The notes under the pieces are model-generated. The model was not told where the DNA came from, made no database searches, and was given only the letters and a program-made list of their open reading frames with translations. A stretch of DNA of 64,000 nucleotides from Verrucomicrobiaceae bacterium (GTDB lineage: Bacteria > Verrucomicrobiota > Verrucomicrobiia > Verrucomicrobiales > Verrucomicrobiaceae): positions 124,001 to 188,000 of the forward strand of contig JAEUHN010000047.1 in assembly GCA_016795365.1 (NCBI GenBank), given 5' to 3'. The translations under genes and the position numbers were made by a program. Below are positions 27,030-34,413 of the stretch, piece by piece (position 1 is the first letter of the stretch; every line of letters starts with the position of its first letter).

Positions 27030-28628
27030 ATGCCTTCTCCTGAGATGAACCGAATCACGCTAGCCTGTGCTGCCGGCGCGGTGATCGCGTTGTTCAATGC
27101 CTGCTCGCCCGAGGCGAAGCGTGCAGACCTGGTCTTCGTGCAGAGCGCGGAGCCCGAGACCGTTGATCCCGCGCTGGTGACCGATCAGGTGAGCATGAGA
27201 ATCAGTGAGGCGCTCTTCGAGGGCCTGTGCCGCGTGAACGAAAAAGGGGAGCCACAACCTGGCGTCGCCGAGCGCTGGGACATCTCGCCGGACAAGAAAC
27301 GCTACACCTTCCACCTCCGCGCGAACGCGGTGTGGAGCGATGGCCGGCCCGTGGTGACGAATGACTTTGTGCAATCATGGCGGCGTGCGCTCGATCCCTT
27401 GCTGGCCTCGGAATACGCCAGCCAGCTCTACCTCATCAAGGGCGCGAAAGAGTTTAACGAAGGCAAGACCACCGATGCCAGCACCATCGCTGCACGCGCT
27501 GTCGATGATCGCACACTGGAGGTCGATCTGGTCAATCCCACGCCCTACTTCATCGACATGGCGGCCTTCCTCACGCTCGCCCCTGTGCCGCTCGATGTGG
27601 TGAAGCAGCACGGCACGGCCTGGATCAAGCCGGGTAATCTCGTGGGCAATGGTGCCTACTTGCTCGAAGAGTGGAAGCTCGACGACCACATCCTGCTGCG
27701 CAAAAATCCACGATACTGGGACGCGGCAAATGTGAAGATGGCCACGGTCGAAGTGAAGCCGATGCAGGAGGCGAACACCGCGCTGACTTACTTCGTCACC
27801 AGTGCTGCCGACTTGATGATGGACAAGGGCATGGTGCCGCCATCGCTCACGGACAAACTCAAGCAGGAGCCTTGGTTCCATACCGGACCCTTCCTCGGCA
27901 CCTGGTTCATTCGGCTCAATGTCACACGTCCACCGTTCAATGATGCGCGCGTTCGCCGTGCTTTTGCGATGGCCATCGACAAGAAGCGCATCACCGAGAA
28001 GATCACACGCCTGGGCGAGCGCTCGGCTTTCAGTCTTACACCTCCCGGCGCAGGGCAGAACTATCAGCCGCCCCCTGGGCTCGACTACGATGTGGCGAAG
28101 GCGCGCGCCTTGCTCGCGGAGGCTGGCTTTCCCAAGGGCAAGGGTCTGCCTCGCGTCGAGTATCTGCACATGCCGCTCAATGTGGAGCGCAACATCGCGA
28201 TCGAGCTGCAAGCGATGTGGAAGGAGAATCTCGGTGTCGAGGTAGGCCTCATCAAACAGGAGCAGAAGATCTGGCTCGCCTCCATGCGATCGCTCGATTA
28301 CGCGATGTGCCGGTCGAGCTGGGTAGGGGACTACAACGACCCGAACACCTTCCTGGAAATGTTCACCACCGGCAATGGCAACAACCGCACCGGCTTCGCC
28401 AGCAAGGACTACGACGCGCTGATCACGGCTGCCGCCGCGGAGGCGGATGTGCAGAAGCGCAACGGCATCTTCCAGCAGGCCGAGCAGATGCTCATCTCCG
28501 ATGCCTGCGCGATCATCCCCGTCTATTTCTATGTGGGGGTGCAGTTCTATCACGCGGACAAGCTGAAGGGCGTGCAGGCCAACCTGATCGACACCCATCC
28601 CTTTCGCTGCATGAGTTGGCAGCCGTGA
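27030..28628 (+). CDS. oligopeptide-binding lipoprotein (SBP family 5, OppA-like)
   Basis: 532 residues. A lipoprotein signal ends at AVIALFNAC, so it should be anchored in the periplasm-facing membrane. The family 5 solute-binding fold is clear from PETVDPALVTDQVSMRISEALFEGL, YTFHLRANAVWSDGRPV and RVRRAFAMAIDKKRITEKI. Such proteins deliver peptides to an ABC permease (OppBCDF), but no permease or ATPase gene is nearby, so it is an orphan here. Start ATG 27030 is followed by a second possible Met at 27045; the frame extends upstream into the arsR-type gene, which is not coding in this direction. Confidence 0.92.
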   Translation: MPSPEMNRITLACAAGAVIALFNACSPEAKRADLVFVQSAEPETVDPALVTDQVSMRISEALFEGLCRVNEKGEPQPGVAERWDISPDKKRYTFHLRANAVWSDGRPVVTNDFVQSWRRALDPLLASEYASQLYLIKGAKEFNEGKTTDASTIAARAVDDRTLEVDLVNPTPYFIDMAAFLTLAPVPLDVVKQHGTAWIKPGNLVGNGAYLLEEWKLDDHILLRKNPRYWDAANVKMATVEVKPMQEANTALTYFVTSAADLMMDKGMVPPSLTDKLKQEPWFHTGPFLGTWFIRLNVTRPPFNDARVRRAFAMAIDKKRITEKITRLGERSAFSLTPPGAGQNYQPPPGLDYDVAKARALLAEAGFPKGKGLPRVEYLHMPLNVERNIAIELQAMWKENLGVEVGLIKQEQKIWLASMRSLDYAMCRSSWVGDYNDPNTFLEMFTTGNGNNRTGFASKDYDALITAAAAEADVQKRNGIFQQAEQMLISDACAIIPVYFYVGVQFYHADKLKGVQANLIDTHPFRCMSWQP

Positions 28629-28734
28629 GGCCCCATGGTTCCGCTTTTCACCACAAGCATCCACCCTTGCCATCTGGCGTGGGATGCGGCATTCTTGCCA
28701 CCCCTCCAAAACCTTAACCGAATCCAACAAACCT

Positions 28735-29043
28735 ATGCCGACCTACGACTACGAATGCCAGGACTGCGGCCATCAGTTTGAGGCCAGACAGTCCATGAAG
28801 GACCCCCATCTCACCGAGTGCCCAAAGCAGGAGTGCAAAGGCCACGTGAAGCGGAAGATTGGGCTGGGCAGCGGACTCATCTTCAAGGGCTCCGGGTTCT
28901 ACATCACCGATTACCGCAGCGACTCCTACAAGGCGGCTGCCAAGGCCGACTCAGCTGGAGGTTCAGGTGGCGGATCGTCATCTTCATCGGGAGGTTCTGC
29001 ATCGTCAGGAACCTCATCGGCCAGTCCGGCGGCCTCGGCCTAG
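28735..29043 (+). CDS. FmdB-family zinc ribbon protein
   Basis: 102 residues. The N-terminus MPTYDYECQDCGHQFEARQS and the second Cys pair CPKQEC form the small zinc ribbon typical of FmdB/CxxC regulatory proteins, followed by GFYITDYRSDSYKAA, also common in the family, and a Gly/Ser-rich tail. The function of the family is poorly defined; a regulatory role was proposed for FmdB of Methylophilus. The start at 28735 is fixed by the conserved MPTYDYEC. Confidence 0.9.
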   Translation: MPTYDYECQDCGHQFEARQSMKDPHLTECPKQECKGHVKRKIGLGSGLIFKGSGFYITDYRSDSYKAAAKADSAGGSGGGSSSSSGGSASSGTSSASPAASA

Positions 29044-29082
29044 CCGTCTCATCCTTCACCCGCAGCACGCGCTTCTCCTCCC

Positions 29083-29655
29083 GTGGCCTCTCCCTGGCTC
29101 AACTCCGCGCTGCTGCTCGCTCTGAGCGCCCTCTCCGCCGGGGCTGTGCTCTGCCATCAGACGCCGGACCTCAGCGGAGTGGCGCTGGTGCCCGCCCCCA
29201 AGACTCGACCGCTCAATGATCTAGCCAATCAATTGGAGCAGACCGCGCTGAAGCAGGAGTCGGTCTTCGTGATCAGCGAGGGGCAGATCAATGACTACTT
29301 GGTGCGTCGCCTGCGCGGCCAGCCTTCAGGAGTCACGGCGAAGGTGGCAACCTTCGACCGCGTGCTCGTGGAGATGAATGAAGGCGTGGTGCGGCTGCAC
29401 CTGTGCTGGAATGTGCTGGGCCACATGCAGGTCGCGCGCGTGGACCTGGCGATTCGGCGCACGAAAGAGGATTTCACGGTCGAGATTTTACAGGGCGCTT
29501 ACGGACGGCTGGAAGTGCCGCGTGCGATGCTCACGCCCTTGATTCCAGCCCTCCGGGAACTGGCCCGCGCCTGCAAGCCGGAGATCCAGGCCTTGTTCAA
29601 GCTGCCTCAAATCCGCCTCTCGAAGGACAAGGTGGTGCTCAACTCGCGATTCTGA
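29083..29655 (+). CDS. hypothetical exported or membrane-anchored protein
   Basis: 190 residues from a GTG start. It has an N-terminal hydrophobic segment (LNSALLLALSALSAGAVLC) and then a soluble domain (FVISEGQINDYLVRRLRG ... VDLAIRRTKEDFTVEILQG ... LPQIRLSKDKVVLNSRF). The 'i.e.q.N..l' pattern and beta-rich repeat recall membrane-associated lipid-binding domains, but I cannot name a family. It lies 39 bp after the fmdB-like gene and 17 bp before the next exported protein, so they may form one unit. Confidence 0.6.
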   Translation: MASPWLNSALLLALSALSAGAVLCHQTPDLSGVALVPAPKTRPLNDLANQLEQTALKQESVFVISEGQINDYLVRRLRGQPSGVTAKVATFDRVLVEMNEGVVRLHLCWNVLGHMQVARVDLAIRRTKEDFTVEILQGAYGRLEVPRAMLTPLIPALRELARACKPEIQALFKLPQIRLSKDKVVLNSRF

Positions 29656-29672
29656 TTCACGTTTCCTCTGTC

Positions 29673-32111
29673 ATGCTGCTGCGCCTCCCCTCCACGCTCT
29701 CCACTGCCTTGGCGACCTTTGCATTTGTTGCAGCCGCTGGTGCCCAGTCAGCTCCGCCTTTTCGCGTGCCGATCGAGGACAAGCCCCCCGCGCTCTCGCT
29801 GCCCAACACCAAGCCCGCCAGTCCTCCAGCCAACGCGGGCGGATCTCCCGGAGTGCTGGCCCCGGCGCAGGATACCAAAGGTGGAGCGCCAGCCGAACCG
29901 GCGGCTCCGCAGCAGCCTGTTTTCAAGCCCTCCAGCACCAGTGGTCAGTTCGTGATCCATGGAGCCGATCTCGAGACGCGCACTTGGTTTGGCCGGATGT
30001 TCGAGGAGACGGCGGATGAAATGCGTCGTCTGCTTCGTGATCCCTCGGCCTGGGGCATTCCCATCGTGGTCTCCCTCAAGGCCGGCACCGAGGTGAATCT
30101 CAGCGAGCCCTCGGTGCGGTCCAGCTTCGCCCACCTGGCCGAGGGGGGCTTTCACCTTCAGCTCACGCTGCAGATCAAGCCGGGATTCAATACCAATGAG
30201 ATGCGTGCTGAGCTGATCCGCATGCTGCTGGCCGAGCGCATCCTGCGCGATCACAAAGACATCAGCACCAAGCGCTCGCGCATCCTCCCGGACTGGCTCC
30301 TCGTGGGCGTGACCGAGGGCCTCGAGTATCGTCGGCGCTCGCGTCCGAGTGCGGCGTTTGCCTCCGTGTTTGGCTCGGGGAAGGCGTATGGCATTGAAGA
30401 GATTCTCGATGCCAGCCCCGGGCAGCTCGACTCCTTCAGCCGCACCGTTTACAACACCTCGTGCTGCGCCCTGGTGCTCGCCTTGATCGATCAGCCCGAG
30501 GGCGGGCTGCGCATGAGCAAATTCCTCAGTGCCCTGGCTGCGGACAGCCGCAATGATCGGGAGTTGATCAATCAATGGTTCCCCGGCATCGCGCAGTCAA
30601 AGACCAGCCTGGAGAAATGGTGGAGCCTCCAGATGGCCAACCTCTCGCGTCCCACGGTCTTCGAGAACATGGGACCTACTGAAACCGCGAAGGCACTCGC
30701 CGAAGCACTGACGCTCAAGTTTACGGTCGAGGCCGGAAGTGCCCCCGTGGTCGCCAGCCGGAAGACCGCGGCGGAAGACGAACCCGAACCCGAAGAGAAC
30801 AAGCCTCGTGGCATTCTCTCGCGCTGGTTTGGTCGTGGGTCCGATGACGCAGGCAAGGACGAAGAAAAGCCCAAGCCTGAAAAGGCTGAGAAGAAGCCCG
30901 AGCCCAAGCCCCTGAGCGATGAAGAGCTGGCCAAGGGCAAGCAGCAGGGCTTCCGGCTTCGCAATCTCTTCGGTGGCGGCGACGAAGATAAGAAGGACGA
31001 AGCCAAGAAGGATGAGGCCAAGCCTGAGCCGAAGAAATCCGAGAAGCCTGCCGAAAAACCTGAGAGCAAGGAAGAGCCCAAGAAGGAGCCTGAGAAGAAA
31101 AAGGAGCCCGAGAAAAAGAAGGAGGAAGCGCCCAAGCCCAAGCCTGACAAGGCCGACGAAGAGCCCAAACGGCCAGGGCTTTTCAAGCGCCTGTTCAGTG
31201 GTGGTGACAACGAGACGGACTCCAAGGAAGAGCCCAAGAAGGAAAAACCCGCCAAGGCTGAAACGCCCAAGCCTGCACCGGCCAAGGCGGAGGCTCCGAA
31301 GCAAGACGAGGTGAAGAAAGACGAACCGAAGAAGGAAACGCCCAAGGAATCCGCCGCAATCATTTCCCCGCTGGGTCGCTTGTTGGCGGCCGCGATGTTC
31401 CCGCAAGTGGTGACGCTGGCTGATGCAGGTGCTTGGCTGAGTCCGCGCTCAGCGCATTACACCTTCCTTGGCTTTGGCAAAAAGAAGGACAAGGATGCCG
31501 AAGAAGAGAAGGGCAAAGGCGAGGCCAAGGAAGAAGACAAGAAGTCCAAAAAGAAGGAAGAGAAGCCCGAGCCTCCGAAGAAGGAGGAGAAAGAGCCCGA
31601 GAAGGAAAAGAAGGAAGAGAAACCTGCTGCGCCCAAGCCTGATGCTCCGAAACCTGAGCCTGCGCCCAAGCCAAAGGCAACGGCTCCCAAACTGGTCCCT
31701 GCATCGCTTCCGATCGAGGACTATGCTCGCGTGCTGAAACGCAGCGACGCCCGGCAGATTTTTGCCGGAGTGCTCGCCGACCTGAATGTGCTCAATCAGC
31801 ATGCGCACGTGCTCTTCCGTCCTGTGATCGCAGGTTACATGGAGGTGGTGGTCGATCTTTCCAGTGGCAAGACCAAGGATGTCGATGCGCGTCTGAAACA
31901 GCTGAAGGCTGCCAGCGCCGCCGCTTTGGAAAAAGCCAAGGCCGTGCAGAGCTTTGTCGATACCTACGAGGCCAACCATCCCCAAGGTCAGACCGGCATG
32001 TTCGATGACTTCCTGAACATCGAGAAGAACATCGAAAAACGTCTGCCGCAGCCCACGGACCAGATTGGCATCTGGTTCGAGGAACAGTTCAAGAAGTTCG
32101 AAAAGAAGTAA
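29673..32111 (+). CDS. exported protein with peptidase-like domain and Lys/Glu/Pro-rich region
   Basis: 812 residues. Signal peptide (LSTALATFAFVAAAGAQ). Residues ~90-330 look like a globular domain with EMRAELIRMLLAERIL, PDWLLVGVTEGLEYRRRS and STVYNTSCCALVLALID-type helices, similar in layout to peptidase-MA-like domains, but the HExxH metal motif is replaced (GVTEGLEY), so catalysis is doubtful. Residues ~360-680 are very rich in Lys, Glu and Pro with many EEPKK-type units, interrupted by two short copies of a PRGILSRWFGRG-like motif (also KQQGFRLRNLFGG, PGLFKRLFSGG). The C-terminal ~130 residues are helical. Low-complexity sequence may form an unstructured periplasmic linker. ATG 29673 follows the preceding stop by 17 bp. 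Function unknown. Confidence 0.65.
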   Translation: MLLRLPSTLSTALATFAFVAAAGAQSAPPFRVPIEDKPPALSLPNTKPASPPANAGGSPGVLAPAQDTKGGAPAEPAAPQQPVFKPSSTSGQFVIHGADLETRTWFGRMFEETADEMRRLLRDPSAWGIPIVVSLKAGTEVNLSEPSVRSSFAHLAEGGFHLQLTLQIKPGFNTNEMRAELIRMLLAERILRDHKDISTKRSRILPDWLLVGVTEGLEYRRRSRPSAAFASVFGSGKAYGIEEILDASPGQLDSFSRTVYNTSCCALVLALIDQPEGGLRMSKFLSALAADSRNDRELINQWFPGIAQSKTSLEKWWSLQMANLSRPTVFENMGPTETAKALAEALTLKFTVEAGSAPVVASRKTAAEDEPEPEENKPRGILSRWFGRGSDDAGKDEEKPKPEKAEKKPEPKPLSDEELAKGKQQGFRLRNLFGGGDEDKKDEAKKDEAKPEPKKSEKPAEKPESKEEPKKEPEKKKEPEKKKEEAPKPKPDKADEEPKRPGLFKRLFSGGDNETDSKEEPKKEKPAKAETPKPAPAKAEAPKQDEVKKDEPKKETPKESAAIISPLGRLLAAAMFPQVVTLADAGAWLSPRSAHYTFLGFGKKKDKDAEEEKGKGEAKEEDKKSKKKEEKPEPPKKEEKEPEKEKKEEKPAAPKPDAPKPEPAPKPKATAPKLVPASLPIEDYARVLKRSDARQIFAGVLADLNVLNQHAHVLFRPVIAGYMEVVVDLSSGKTKDVDARLKQLKAASAAALEKAKAVQSFVDTYEANHPQGQTGMFDDFLNIEKNIEKRLPQPTDQIGIWFEEQFKKFEKK

Positions 32112-32128
32112 GCCTCCAGGGCCCGCCG

Positions 32129-32722
32129 TCACCCGAGGTAGCGCTGCTTCAGCTCTGCCCGAGTGACCTCAAACTTCCACATCTCCCGGCACAGCACGCT
32201 GGATTTCGCTCCCTCTCGGTGTGAGATGAGATGAAAGGCAAACCGTCCGTCCGCCCGCGCTCGTTCAGACGCGATCTTCTTCGCGAAGGCGAACGGCAGG
32301 TCGAAGATCACATACGGCGAACGTTTGTCGCGATAGGTCGCCTTGCGGCTGGGATCGGCCTCCGCCACCAGGATCAAGCGGTGGTAAGTTTTCTTGCTGC
32401 CCACGCCGAGGAAGTTGTGCCACGTCCAGCGGCTGTAGCTGTAAGTCTGGTCCGGGCCCGAATAGAAGAGATTGCACCTGGAGCCCTTGATTTCAAAACG
32501 CCGACGACCAATGACGAAGTCGTGGTCCGCATTGCGCTCCGTGGCCTTCGCTCCCAGCAAGCGACACACGTAGTCCTCGGCTTCTTTACCCGTGGAGTTG
32601 GCAGCATGTCGGCTGGCGCGCCGACGCTGCTCGCGATGGCGGACAATCTCCGCTTCCAGCTTCTCAATGCGTTTCCGCAACCGCACATTCTCAGCCCGGA
32701 GAGTGCGCAGTTCGGAGGACAT
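32129..32722 (-). CDS. PD-(D/E)XK nuclease-like protein with coiled coil
   Basis: 197 residues from ATG 32722. The first ~40 residues are a Leu/Arg/Glu coiled coil (LRTLRAENVRLRKRIEKLEA). After it come GKEAEDYVCRLL, then DHDFVIGRRRFEIKGS: an Asp followed by Glu-x-Lys on adjacent strands, the core of PD-(D/E)XK restriction-endonuclease-like folds. Later conserved-looking aromatics (YSYSRWTWHNFLG) resemble a type II enzyme target-contact region, but no methyltransferase partner is near. It lies 25 bp after nuoF on the same strand. Nuclease activity is an inference from motif spacing; a non-catalytic DNA-binding role is possible. Confidence 0.5.
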   Translation of the reverse strand: MSSELRTLRAENVRLRKRIEKLEAEIVRHREQRRRASRHAANSTGKEAEDYVCRLLGAKATERNADHDFVIGRRRFEIKGSRCNLFYSGPDQTYSYSRWTWHNFLGVGSKKTYHRLILVAEADPSRKATYRDKRSPYVIFDLPFAFAKKIASERARADGRFAFHLISHREGAKSSVLCREMWKFEVTRAELKQRYLG

Positions 32723-32747
32723 GTCTGATGCAAACGGGGAAGTCCGA

Positions 32748-34139
32748 TCAGGCCTTGAGGCCAGCCACGGCGAGTTTCGTCTCTTCGTTGACGATCTTGC
32801 CACTGAGGTCGGTCTTGGTCACCGACTTGATTTCATCACGGAACTTGCGCACGAAGCTCTGTGTGGGCCACGAAGCAGCTTCGCCGAAGGCGCAGATGGT
32901 CTTGCCTTCGATCTGATTCGCCACTTGTTCGAGCATGTCCACATCGTCCGGGCTAGCGTTGCCGGCCACGATGCGATCGCTGATCTTCGCCATCCACGGG
33001 CTGCCTTCGCGGCATGGCGTGCATTGGCCGCAGGACTCGTGCTGGTAGAACTTGTTCAGGTTGTTGATCACCCAGGCCATGGAGCGCGAGTCGTCCATGA
33101 TCATCACGCCACCGGAGCCGGCCATCGAGCCGCACGCGGCCATGGTGTCGAAGTCCATCGGGATGTCCCAAATCGTCAGCTCGCGACCGTCCTTGAGCTT
33201 GTATTTCTCGTCTGCCTTCAGGACCTTCGCGGACGAACCGCCAGGGATGATGGCCTTCAGCGAGCGGCCAGGCTTCAAGCCACCGCACAGGTCGTTGATG
33301 ACCTCGCCCATCGTGACCTTGCCGACTTCGACTTCGTAGTAGCCGGGCTTCTGCACGTCACCGCTCACGCACAGGATGCGCGTGCCGGTGTTGTTCGGCG
33401 TGCCGAGCTTCGCGTATTCGGCACCGCCCATCTGGAGGATGTGCTTCACATGGCACAGGGACTCGACGTTGTTCACGATCGTGGGGCTCATGTAGAGGCC
33501 CAGCGCGGCGGGGAAATACGGCGGCTTGATGCGCGGATACGGGCGCTTGCCTTCGAGGGACTCGATCAAGCCGGTCTCTTCACCGCAGATGTAGGCACCG
33601 GCACCGCGATGCACATAGATCTCGCAGTCGAAGCCGGAGCCGAGGATGTTCTTGCCCAGGAAGCCCTTGGCACGCGCTTCAGCGATGGCCTTCTCCATGA
33701 TCTTGGCGGCGTGCGGAAACTCCTCGCGGATGTAGAGGTAGCAAAGGCTCGCCTTCACCGCGAAGGCGGAGATCGCCATGCCCTCGACCAGCTGATGCGG
33801 GTCCTGGTGCATGATGTAGCGGTCCTTGAACGTGCCGGGCTCGGATTCGTCCGCGTTGCAGATCAGGTAAACAGGCTTCGTGTTCGTCGGAGGAATGAAG
33901 CCCCACTTCACGCCGGTCGGGAAACCCGCACCACCACGACCGCGCAAGCCGCTGGCCTTCACCTCGTTGATGATCGCCTGCCGTTCCATCGTGACCGCTT
34001 TCTTCAGCATCTCATAAGCACCGTCCGCGATCGCGGTTTCAATGCTCTGATCCCAGCCCACGCGGTCCACGTTGCGGAAGATCATGCGGTGCTCGCGGGC
34101 GTGCGGCTGCTTGCCAGGAAGGTATTCGACGGAGGCCAT
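32748..34139 (-). CDS. nuoF: NADH-quinone oxidoreductase subunit F
   Basis: 463 residues, full length for NuoF. The FMN/NADH site is GLRGRGGAGFPTGVKW and CNADESEPGTFKDR; the conserved GAGAYICGEETGLIESLEG follows. Cluster N3 ligands are Cys370, Cys373 and Cys376 (SCGQCTPCREG) and Cys416 (ICAFGEA). NuoF accepts electrons from NADH and passes them into complex I, or into an NAD-linked hydrogenase module. No nuoE, nuoG or other complex I gene is next to it, so it is detached from the usual nuo operon. A Rex-like operator lies 41 bp upstream. It is the first gene of its transcript. Confidence 0.95.
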   Translation of the reverse strand: MASVEYLPGKQPHAREHRMIFRNVDRVGWDQSIETAIADGAYEMLKKAVTMERQAIINEVKASGLRGRGGAGFPTGVKWGFIPPTNTKPVYLICNADESEPGTFKDRYIMHQDPHQLVEGMAISAFAVKASLCYLYIREEFPHAAKIMEKAIAEARAKGFLGKNILGSGFDCEIYVHRGAGAYICGEETGLIESLEGKRPYPRIKPPYFPAALGLYMSPTIVNNVESLCHVKHILQMGGAEYAKLGTPNNTGTRILCVSGDVQKPGYYEVEVGKVTMGEVINDLCGGLKPGRSLKAIIPGGSSAKVLKADEKYKLKDGRELTIWDIPMDFDTMAACGSMAGSGGVMIMDDSRSMAWVINNLNKFYQHESCGQCTPCREGSPWMAKISDRIVAGNASPDDVDMLEQVANQIEGKTICAFGEAASWPTQSFVRKFRDEIKSVTKTDLSGKIVNEETKLAVAGLKA

Positions 34140-34179
34140 GCGCGATTATCCGGCCCGAGCGCAGAGCGGCAAGGGGGTT

Positions 34180-34197
34180 TTGTGAAATTTTTCACAA
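34180..34197. promoter_or_regulatory. Rex-type operator before nuoF
   Basis: TTGTGAAATTTTTCACAA is a perfect 18-bp palindrome and fits the TTGTGAA-N4-TTCACAA consensus of the NADH/NAD+-sensing repressor Rex. It is 41 bp before the nuoF ATG, a place from which a repressor would block transcription. The rex gene is not in the window. The match is read from sequence; that Rex exists in this organism is assumed. Confidence 0.75.
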
Positions 34198-34297
34198 GGG
34201 GGTGAGATCAACACGGGACACGGCGGCACTCGGCATTCAATGCGGCTTTGCAAATCGCGAAAAAGGTCCCTTCAAATTGCGAATGTGGTGTTCGGAG

Positions 34298-34370
34298 ATT
34301 GGAAGCGCAACCTCCGCGAATTGGAAGCACAACCTCCGCGAATTGGAAGCACAACCTCCGCGAATTGGAA
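34298..34370. repeat. 22-bp tandem repeat, 3.3 copies
   Basis: Three copies of a 22-bp unit starting ATTGGAAGC (34298, 34320, 34342), differing only by one base in the first copy, and a partial fourth (34364-34370). The unit reads open in several frames, so a longer open frame runs through it, but the downstream ATPase family starts at 34414. It lies between the Rex-type operator and the ATPase gene. Confidence 0.9.
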
Positions 34371-34413
34371 ATCAAACTTGCCCAAAGCTCGATTTCATGG
34401 ACATTCCAGCCCC

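Noticed and set aside
27375-28730. 451-codon open frame on the minus strand
   Set aside because: Antisense to the well-supported OppA-like lipoprotein gene and without similarity to any family I know.
30840-31680. Possible DNA repeat element
   Set aside because: The aag/gaa/ccc-rich stretch is the Lys/Glu/Pro-coding region of an exported protein; the units are not identical and stay in frame.
32592-34205. 537-codon open frame on the plus strand
   Set aside because: Antisense to nuoF, whose cofactor and Fe-S motifs are complete; it would also cover the Rex-type operator.
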